The translations under genes and the position numbers were made by a program. A stretch of 9,578 nt of DNA from positions 1 through 9,578 of the forward strand of contig JAPPQA010000141.1 in NCBI GenBank assembly GCA_028817255.1. The letters are read 5' to 3'. Source of the stretch: Gammaproteobacteria bacterium. GTDB taxonomy: Bacteria; Pseudomonadota; Gammaproteobacteria; Porifericomitales; Porifericomitaceae. The notes under the pieces are model-generated. The model ran no database searches, was not told the origin of the DNA, and worked only from the letters and a program-made list of their open reading frames with translations. Of this stretch, positions 5,836 to 9,578 are shown piece after piece; positions within the stretch are counted from its first letter, which is position 1; each line of letters opens with the position of its first letter.

Positions 5836-8568
5836 TCAGGTGACTTTCCCCGCCGCCGGGTCCGCCCCGGCGGTCCCGTCGTGCGCGAACACCACCCGGG
5901 CGTAGAAATAACTGAGCCCGAGCAGGCTCAGGCCCAGCCCCAGGAAGGAGAATACGCGGTACAGCCCCTCCAGCTCGGAGGCGTCGTAGAGGAATACCTT
6001 GCCGACGGTAAAGAGCAGCACGGCCAGCGAGGCATAGCGCATCGTTCGTTCCCGCCGCAGGAAGCCGGCGCCCAGCAGCCCCAGGCCCAGCAGCAGCCAC
6101 GCCGCCGAATAGGCGTAGATCTCCGCGTTGCTTGCCGTCCCCGCGTCCAGATATTCGCCCTGGAAGAAGTGGCGCACGTTGCAGCTCGCCAGTGCGAATA
6201 GCAGCACCAGCGCAAAGCCCTGAGCGCCCCGGGCCCCCCGCTGCCAGCCGGCGCGCGCCAGTTCCCCGCCCGCCAGCCAGAGCCATGCCAGCGGCAGTCC
6301 GTAGGGCAGCAGCAGGGCGTTCAGCAGCGGCCAGCCGCCCACTCCCTGGTGCGTCCAGAACGGGTTGTACAGCAGCAAGTCGAAGTAGGCGATGCGGAAG
6401 GCGGCGAGGCCGCAAAGGACTATCCCGCTCCATGAGAGCGCCGCCCGCTGCAGGCGGCGCCCGGCGTACAGGCAGGCGACCCCGAGCGCGAACAGCGCGT
6501 TCGTGGCCGTGCCGCGCTCGGGGAAACTGGCCAGCGCGAAGGCGGCCGCGGAGTCGAAGGGGCCGGCATGGAAACCGTGCCGCACCAGGTAATATCCCAT
6601 AACGGCGGTCAATCCTGCCGCCGCCGCTTCCAGCGCCCATATGCCTGGGCTGTCTCCCCGCCGGCGCAACAGGATGGCGGCGCCCATCAGCAGGAGCGCC
6701 GGGACTCCAAGTTGCAGCACGGGCCAGCGGGCGATGGGCATGAATTCTTGAAGAAACGAGGGAAATCCGACAGCGAAGAGACTGCGGAAGGCGAACCAGG
6801 ACAGCAGTCCCAGCTGCGGCAACAGCAGCACGCCGAAAATCAGCGCCAGGGTCAGGGCGAGAGGGCGCAACGCCCGTACCGATACCCGGCCGCCCAGCCA
6901 CGCCACCGCCAGCGCCTCTGCGGCCAGCGCTACCGGCAGGGCCTCGCGCTGCAACTCGACGGCCGCCGCGAGCGCCGCCAGGGCCGTGGCGGCCACCGAG
7001 CATACGGCCAGCATCTCTTCCCGGCGCGGATGGCCCCGGTATTGTTGCAGGACCCGGTACGCGGCGCGTACCGCCAGCGCCGCCAGCGCCAGTGCCGCGG
7101 CCCCCCAGAGCAGCGGCACGGAGGCGAAGCCCCCGCGGTCGTGGAGCGCGTGATAGGCCAGCAGGTAGTAGCCCAAGCCGGTGGCGCCGGCCAGTCCCGC
7201 CCACAACAGGGGCCGTTGCGCGCGCCAAGTCAGGAAGTAGCCGCTGCCTGCGTAGATGGCGGCGAAGGCGCCCAGGGTCAGCGCGAAGGCGCCCGGGTCG
7301 TCCGTCTCCCAGGCGAACAGCATGACGGCGTTGACGGCCATGGACACCCAGGGCGCGAAGCCGTACCGCCGGTCGTCGAAATAGGCGAGACAGACGGCGC
7401 CCGCCGCGAACAGCCCGAACAATGCCCATTCCATCGGCCCAAACCCGGCCTGGCCGGCGACGATTCCCATCAGCAGCATGGCCCCGCCCAGCCCCGCGTA
7501 GTTCAGCGCGGCAGCCAGCCGCGGCATCCTCCCGGCGTCTGCCTCGCGCCGGGGGGTGCCGGCGACGATGGTGGCGCTCACTGCCAGCAGGAACAGCCCC
7601 AGCCACACTGCGTCCCCTGGCGCCCGGCCGGCGGCGATCCAGCCGATCACCCACAGGAAGATGCCGAGCAGCGCGGGGATCGAGAGCAGCCACCAGCCCC
7701 GCTGCCCGATCACCGCCATCAGCCCGGCGAATACGGCGTACAGATAAAGGAACAGTCCGGCTGCCGAGGGGTCGCGGGCGCCTGCCAGGGCCGGCGCCAG
7801 GAAGCCGCCCACCAGCCCCAACAGGGCGATGGGCGGGCCGTGGCGCAGCGAGAGCAGGACGGCCGCTCCCGTGGTCGCGGCCATGCCGAGGAAGCCGGCC
7901 CATCCCGGTATCAGCCGGTACAGGCTGGCGGCGGCGAACAGGGATGCGTAGAGCACGGCGATCCCGGCGCCGGAGAGGGCCTGCGCGATGCGCATGCCGT
8001 TGGCGAAGGCGGGGCGGCCGCGCACCCAGTGGCCGGCATACAGCATGCCGGCGCCCAGGGCGCCGCCCAGCAGCACCCGCACCGCCGGGCTGAGCAAACC
8101 TTGCTCGAGCGAGTACTTCACCAGGAAGAAGCCGGCCAGCGCCAATGCGATCCCGCCCACCCACACCGGCAGGCGCTCTCCGAATTGCCGTTCGAGGCCC
8201 ATGGCCGCCGCGCCCGCGGGCGCCGGGCGCGCCGCTTCCCGTTCCTGGGCTGCGCCCGATTCCCGCCCGCGCTCCGGTTCCGGGGCTTCGGTTGCCGGCC
8301 GTTCCCCCCTGGGTTCCGGTATCGGGGGCGCCGGCGCCCCCGATTGCGCCTGCCAGGCGGCGTCGGGCACGGGCGGCCGTTCGGCTTTCCACTCGTCGGG
8401 GACCGCTATCCCCTTGTTTTCGAGCAGGCTCAGCAGGGCCCCGATCCGGTCCTGCAGAAAGCGGGTCTCTGCCCGCAAGTCCCGGACGGCTCTAAAGTTG
8501 ATCCAGGGCAGGACAAGACCGGAGACGGCGCCGAAGCCGAGCAACGCGATGATCCAGATCGTTCCCAT
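5836..8568 (-). CDS. DUF2339 domain polytopic membrane protein
   Basis: A 910-residue inner-membrane protein of unknown function. It opens with one transmembrane helix (about 4-24), a short charged helical stretch likely to form a coiled coil (26-53), and a Pro/Glu/Ala-rich linker (60-118). The block around 128-180 (ERLPVWVGGIALALAGFF, then VKYSLEQGLL) is the recognisable DUF2339 signature. From there to about 890 the protein is a near-continuous series of hydrophobic helices, well over twenty. Family length is usually about 850-1000, so it looks complete. The ATG at 8568 is the only near start, with just a weak GAGAA upstream. It is the first gene after ssrA, and the oxidase follows after 92 bp on the same strand. 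Nothing in the sequence gives a reaction or a substrate. Confidence 0.88.
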   Translation of the reverse strand: MGTIWIIALLGFGAVSGLVLPWINFRAVRDLRAETRFLQDRIGALLSLLENKGIAVPDEWKAERPPVPDAAWQAQSGAPAPPIPEPRGERPATEAPEPERGRESGAAQEREAARPAPAGAAAMGLERQFGERLPVWVGGIALALAGFFLVKYSLEQGLLSPAVRVLLGGALGAGMLYAGHWVRGRPAFANGMRIAQALSGAGIAVLYASLFAAASLYRLIPGWAGFLGMAATTGAAVLLSLRHGPPIALLGLVGGFLAPALAGARDPSAAGLFLYLYAVFAGLMAVIGQRGWWLLSIPALLGIFLWVIGWIAAGRAPGDAVWLGLFLLAVSATIVAGTPRREADAGRMPRLAAALNYAGLGGAMLLMGIVAGQAGFGPMEWALFGLFAAGAVCLAYFDDRRYGFAPWVSMAVNAVMLFAWETDDPGAFALTLGAFAAIYAGSGYFLTWRAQRPLLWAGLAGATGLGYYLLAYHALHDRGGFASVPLLWGAAALALAALAVRAAYRVLQQYRGHPRREEMLAVCSVAATALAALAAAVELQREALPVALAAEALAVAWLGGRVSVRALRPLALTLALIFGVLLLPQLGLLSWFAFRSLFAVGFPSFLQEFMPIARWPVLQLGVPALLLMGAAILLRRRGDSPGIWALEAAAAGLTAVMGYYLVRHGFHAGPFDSAAAFALASFPERGTATNALFALGVACLYAGRRLQRAALSWSGIVLCGLAAFRIAYFDLLLYNPFWTHQGVGGWPLLNALLLPYGLPLAWLWLAGGELARAGWQRGARGAQGFALVLLFALASCNVRHFFQGEYLDAGTASNAEIYAYSAAWLLLGLGLLGAGFLRRERTMRYASLAVLLFTVGKVFLYDASELEGLYRVFSFLGLGLSLLGLSYFYARVVFAHDGTAGADPAAGKVT

Positions 8569-8600
8569 TGTTCTCGATGACCCAGATGATTCCGGTTGTT
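8545..8600. repeat. Diverged 28-bp tandem duplication over the DUF2339 start
   Basis: Positions 8545-8572 and 8573-8600 are adjacent 28-bp copies with 22 of 28 bases identical. On the minus strand both begin AACAA and share ATCTGG, then TCATCG. The inner copy carries the start codon ATG (8566-8568); the matching bases in the outer copy read ACC. The period is not a multiple of three, so the outer copy encodes a similar peptide (GIIWVI against GTIWII) in a different frame. Confidence 0.75.
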
Positions 8601-8648
8601 TCTCTACCGCACGGGCGGGGCCGTCCCGAAGCCAGGGCGGTTGGCCCC

Positions 8649-8678
8649 TGCGCGGGTGTCATTATGTCATCCCGCGCA
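8649..8678. repeat. Inverted repeat around the DUF2339 promoter -10
   Basis: Perfect 8-bp arms TGCGCGGG (8649-8656) and CCCGCGCA (8671-8678) are separated by 14 bp. The centre-to-centre distance is 22 bp, about two helical turns, as in many operators. The spacer holds a direct repeat of TGTCAT and contains the candidate -10. It could instead be a stem-loop in read-through transcripts from ssrA. Confidence 0.6.
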
Positions 8679-8690
8679 AGGCGCAGACAA
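8661..8690 (-). promoter_or_regulatory. Candidate sigma70 promoter for the DUF2339 gene
   Basis: TTGTCT (8690-8685, 4 of 6) and CATAAT (8666-8661, 5 of 6) are spaced by 18 bp, which predicts a leader of about 85 nt before the ATG at 8568. The -10 lies in the spacer of the inverted repeat at 8649-8678, so a protein bound there could block or shape initiation. Confidence 0.5.
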
Positions 8691-8758
8691 TGAATGACGC
8701 GGTGACCTCCCTGCAGCGCCCCGCGGCGCCGATAGCGCGGGAAGGAGGGGGGGAGAGA

Positions 8759-8778
8759 GTCGCAACCGGGCTTGCGAC
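8759..8778 (-). terminator. Stem-loop downstream of ssrA
   Basis: A perfect 7-bp stem (GTCGCAA/TTGCGAC) with a 6-nt loop lies 56 bp beyond the tmRNA 3' end. It is followed on the minus strand by a C/T run rather than T only, so termination may be weak. A smaller stem (GCCGC/GCGGC, 8791-8804) lies between it and ssrA. This is the best terminator candidate for ssrA. Confidence 0.4.
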
Positions 8779-8834
8779 GGAGGGCGCCGCGCCGCAAGAG
8801 CGGCCCCGGTCGGTTCTCCGGAATGGGGGGCTTA

Positions 8835-9189
8835 TGGTGGAGGCGGCGGGAATCGAACCCGCGTCCGCGAGACCTCCATCCTCGAATCTACATGCTTAGC
8901 CGGCTCTATATTTTAACCGTCCGCCACCGAGTGGCAGGTGGCCTGACGGCGATTCCCCAAAGTTTTTAACGGGTTGGCCGGGGACGGGCCGCGCCGCGAG
9001 CTTGCGAAAGATGCCCCCCGATTCGGACGCGCAAGCACGCCTCGTACCGGGAGCTGGCCTTGATTTACGCAGCCAGTGCGTAGTTGTCGTTGTCGGCAAC
9101 TATCTTGCTTGCAGCTGGATTTACGAGGTGCGCTGCGCCTCGGCATGCCTCTTGGACTTCGTGACCCACGTCGATGCCAGTACGCCCCC
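8835..9189 (-). ncRNA. ssrA: Transfer-messenger RNA (tmRNA)
   Basis: A one-piece tmRNA of about 355 nt that rescues stalled ribosomes with SmpB. The 5' end GGGGGCG pairs with the 3' CGCCTCC to form the acceptor stem, including the G3-U wobble that marks alanine identity. CCA is encoded at 8835-8837. The T-arm reads GCGGGTTCGATTCCCGC, and the GCTAAGCATGTAGA block before it is the conserved 3' part. The tag frame lies at 9065-9097 after the UAGUU resume signal. The 5' end was set by acceptor pairing. The region between tag and T-arm is long enough for the usual pseudoknots. No duplicated 3' end is visible, so there is no sign of an integrated island here. Confidence 0.97.
9065..9097 (-). other. 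tmRNA proteolysis tag reading frame
   Basis: The resume codon GCC follows UAGUU. The frame encodes ADNDNYALAA and ends in a single TAA. With the alanine carried by the tmRNA the full tag is AADNDNYALAA. The C-terminal ALAA is the known ClpX and ClpA signal. The E. coli tag is AANDENYALAA, so the N-terminal half differs in the part read by SspB. Confidence 0.92.
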
Positions 9190-9229
9190 GGCATGACGGA
9201 TCGCGCATCCGCAGCGTTTCCGACTCCTG

Positions 9230-9258
9230 AGCATATCGCCGCATCTCCGCCGGCGCAA
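9230..9258 (-). promoter_or_regulatory. Candidate ssrA promoter
   Basis: TTGCGC (9258-9253, 3 of 6) and TATGCT (9235-9230, 4 of 6) with an ideal 17-bp spacer. Initiation near 9223 would give a precursor with about 34 nt to be removed by RNase P. No better promoter ends closer to the mature 5' end. Confidence 0.4.
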
Positions 9259-9292
9259 CCCGGAGCATATGGATTCGCCGCTTTACATCCCA

Positions 9293-9327
9293 GGGGGGAG
9301 TGATGGGAAAAATGAGGGGAAAACGGG
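9293..9327 (+). other. Purine-rich tract with four G-runs
   Basis: G-runs at 9293-9298, 9305-9307, 9316-9319 and 9325-9327 are separated by A-rich gaps of 6, 8 and 5 nt. They lie within an almost all-purine stretch from about 9292 to 9346. This could form a G-quadruplex on the plus strand, though one loop is slightly long. No coding role is seen, and the area from 9190 to 9455 holds no supportable gene. Confidence 0.4.
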
Positions 9328-9338
9328 AATAGCGGAAT

Positions 9339-9360
9339 AAGGAAGCCGCTTTGCTTCCCT
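9339..9360 (-). terminator. Weak intrinsic terminator-like hairpin
   Basis: On the minus strand GGAAGC, a 6-nt loop and GCTTCC form a 6-bp stem, extended by a G-U and an A-U pair. TTATTCC follows, only modestly T-rich. It lies about 95 bp after the stop of the right-edge gene and before the ssrA promoter, where a terminator would be expected. Confidence 0.4.
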
Positions 9361-9455
9361 TCGATTGCGGAACGGCTTGCAGGGCGCGCAGGCGGCGGGC
9401 GATTGCGTCCAGGCAGGGCAGGTGCGGAGGCCGCCGAGCAGGCCAGGGGGCCAGG

Positions 9456-9578
9456 CTACTCGGTTGCCGTTTCGCCCGCCCCGACCTGCAAGCCGCCGCG
9501 CTTCGCCCCCGATGGCCCGGCGCCGGCATTGTCCTTCGGGGCAACCGAAATGTTCAGCCCGCGTATCAGCAAATCGAG
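9456..9578 (-). CDS. C-terminal end of an unrecognised protein (partial)
   Basis: Forty codons run from the window edge to a TAG at 9456-9458, so the 5' part lies outside. The tail begins LDLLIRGLNISVAP and ends in a Gly/Ala-rich, polar stretch. Codon-position GC is about 70, 50 and 80 percent for positions 1, 2 and 3, the pattern of real genes in GC-rich genomes. I do not recognise the family. On the plus strand a short frame from an ATG at 9550 also reaches the edge and cannot be excluded. Confidence 0.5.
   Translation of the reverse strand, partial: LDLLIRGLNISVAPKDNAGAGPSGAKRGGLQVGAGETATE

Noticed and set aside
5744..8392. Frame of the oxidase stays open far upstream, giving an apparent 1658-residue protein.
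   Set aside because: The upstream part overlaps the DUF2339 gene in another frame and is Arg/Gly/Ala-rich with no domain. The oxidase has its own Shine-Dalgarno and signal peptide at 5743.
6568..8580. 670-residue plus-strand open frame antisense to the DUF2339 gene.
   Set aside because: It is Gln/Gly/Arg-rich with no recognisable motif and mirrors a clear membrane protein; such open antisense frames are common in GC-rich genes.
8492..8797. 101-residue minus-strand frame in the ssrA-DUF2339 gap.
   Set aside because: It has no ribosome-binding site, overlaps the promoter and inverted repeat, and has composition typical of non-coding GC-rich DNA; its one suggestive peptide comes from the 28-bp duplication.
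8760..8900. Possible phage or island attachment site at the ssrA 3' end, a known integration hotspot.
   Set aside because: I see no second copy of the tmRNA 3' end, no integrase and no phage-like gene in the window.
9065..9544. 159-residue minus-strand open frame ending in the tmRNA tag.
   Set aside because: The last part is the tmRNA itself, read through its 5' domain; upstream it crosses the ssrA promoter and has no protein-like pattern.
1..9578. CRISPR arrays, tRNA genes, rRNA and insertion sequences.
   Set aside because: No regularly spaced repeats, no cloverleaf outside tmRNA, and no transposase-like frames were found on reading both strands.

Overview
The window is a GC-rich bacterial chromosome segment. 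Every protein gene I can support lies on the minus strand, so transcription runs from right to left. The organism is probably a gammaproteobacterium or a close proteobacterial relative. The reasons are an E. coli-like RecQ of almost the same length, a one-piece tmRNA with an encoded CCA end and a tag ending in NYALAA, and a DUF2339 membrane protein of the type seen in such genomes. I cannot name a genus. Apart from ssrA and recQ, which are housekeeping genes, the content is accessory envelope and metal-related functions.

Right end (about 9190-9578): the last 40 codons of an unrecognised minus-strand gene, then a weak terminator-like hairpin, a purine-rich G-run tract and a probable ssrA promoter. 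Next (8835-9189) comes ssrA, the tmRNA, with a slightly unusual tag, ADNDNYALAA. Between ssrA and the next gene (8569-8834) there are hairpins, a sigma70-like promoter whose -10 sits inside an 8-bp inverted repeat, and a diverged 28-bp tandem duplication that covers the start codon of the following gene.

Centre: a 910-residue DUF2339 polytopic membrane protein (5836-8568), then 92 bp holding a promoter-like -10 and a 12-bp perfect palindrome. Next is a 775-residue CopA-type multicopper oxidase (3416-5743). It has all four copper-binding motifs, a His/Met-rich insert, and a C-terminal extension that looks like an outer-membrane beta-barrel of CopB type. Only 27 bp further on is a lipoprotein of the amidohydrolase (TIM-barrel) family (2006-3388), started by TTG, in the same reading frame as the oxidase.

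Left: recQ (109-1926), a complete DNA helicase with DEAH, RecQ-C zinc, winged-helix and HRDC parts.

How they may work together: the oxidase would oxidise Cu(I) in the periplasm. The fused barrel would tether it to, or pass copper across, the outer membrane. The neighbouring lipoprotein probably sits on the same membrane and the DUF2339 protein in the inner membrane. That the three form one envelope or copper-response unit is inference from order and spacing only. The most interesting item is the oxidase-barrel fusion with its co-transcribed amidohydrolase lipoprotein.
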